Made by a program: the position numbers and the translations under genes. A DNA stretch of 5,440 bases from an uncultured Acidimicrobiaceae bacterium. Lineage in GTDB: Bacteria > Actinomycetota > Acidimicrobiia > Acidimicrobiales > Bog-793. The notes beneath the pieces are model-generated. The model had not been told where the DNA came from. It saw nothing but the letters and a program-made list of their open reading frames with translations, and made no database searches. Positions 5,301-5,440 of this stretch are shown piece by piece; positions within the stretch are counted from its first letter, which is position 1, and each line of letters opens with the position of its first letter. The stretch is taken from assembly GCA_903907185.1 (NCBI GenBank), contig CAIVND010000108.1:1-5440 (forward strand), read 5' to 3'.

Positions 5301-5440
5301 ATGGCAAAGAGCGACGAGTCTCGCTATCGGGCTAACCGCCAAGGAGAGATCGATGGCTCCGCGGTCTACCGAGCGATGGCGGCCACGGAGAAGAACGAGT
5401 CACTTGCATCGGTGTACTCGAGACTTGCCGCCATCGAGGA
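5301..5440 (+). CDS. Ferritin-like N-terminus of a probable VIT1/CCC1-family protein, cut by the window edge
   Basis: Only the first 46 residues are present and the frame is open to the edge. The opening MAKSDESRYRANRQGEIDGS continues with an AVYRAMAATE stretch and ends with VYSRLAAIE. This matches the first helices of the ferritin-like (rubrerythrin-type) domain often fused to VIT1/CCC1 iron/manganese transporters: R-Y-R-x-N-x-Q-x-E-I-D, then an A-x-x-Y-R-A-x-A heptad-like helix. E16 is a candidate diiron ligand. In full-length relatives a membrane transporter domain follows; that part lies outside the window, so a stand-alone ferritin-like protein is also possible. ATG at 5301 follows a G-run (5292-5296) that can serve as a Shine-Dalgarno. 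GTG at 5286 is an in-frame alternative, with the nearest upstream stop at 5259-5261. If the assignment holds, it would act in metal storage or export, which suits an iron-rich habitat. Confidence 0.72.
   Translation, partial: MAKSDESRYRANRQGEIDGSAVYRAMAATEKNESLASVYSRLAAIE

Noticed and set aside
4856..5335. 159-codon plus-strand ORF spanning the phosphatase start and the gap
   Set aside because: Most of it lies antisense to the well-supported phosphatase gene, and its end overlaps the ferritin-like gene in another frame. Its Arg/Ser-rich product has no recognisable domain.
1..5440. CRISPR array, insertion sequence, prophage or defence system
   Set aside because: No regularly spaced palindromic repeats, transposase motifs, terminal inverted repeats, tRNA-linked attachment sites or defence-type domains were found on either strand.

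Overview
The window most likely comes from an actinobacterium, probably of class Acidimicrobiia (a Ferrimicrobium- or Acidithrix-like acidophile would fit). The reasons are the HD-GYP protein with a long Thr/Ser/Pro-rich tail and C-terminal FN3-like domain, an AcsA with an actinobacterial look, and a VIT1/CCC1-type protein with a ferritin-like N-terminus, all at moderate GC. This placement is inference from protein style, not from a marker gene.

Layout. Bases 1-373 hold no firmly identified gene. They contain one doubtful minus-strand ORF (26-271, TTG start with a good Shine-Dalgarno), a pair of 9-bp direct repeats and a small hairpin in front of the first clear gene. Bases 374-2293 (+) encode a membrane-anchored HD-GYP protein, predicted to degrade cyclic di-GMP in the cytoplasm. 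It continues through a membrane segment into a Thr-rich stalk and an FN3-like domain that is probably outside the cell. Bases 2386-4356 (-) encode a complete acetyl-CoA synthetase (AcsA), convergent with the HD-GYP gene across a 92-bp gap that contains an imperfect hairpin. Bases 4486-5073 (-) encode a histidine phosphatase of the phosphoglycerate-mutase-like superfamily, upstream of acsA on the same strand with a 129-bp gap. Bases 5074-5300 form a divergent intergenic region rich in repeats and dyads. At 5301 a plus-strand gene begins and runs off the right edge; its first 46 residues look like the ferritin-like domain found at the N-terminus of VIT1/CCC1 metal transporters.

How the genes relate. 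This looks like chromosomal housekeeping and signalling sequence. There is no sign of a mobile element, CRISPR array or phage, and no clear multi-gene system. AcsA (acetate activation) and the sugar-phosphate-type phosphatase may both belong to central carbon metabolism, but the gap and hairpins between them argue against tight coupling. The points most worth a second look are the transmembrane c-di-GMP phosphodiesterase with an external FN3 tip, the repeat/dyad cluster between the phosphatase and the ferritin-like gene, and the hairpin directly in front of the acsA ribosome-binding site.
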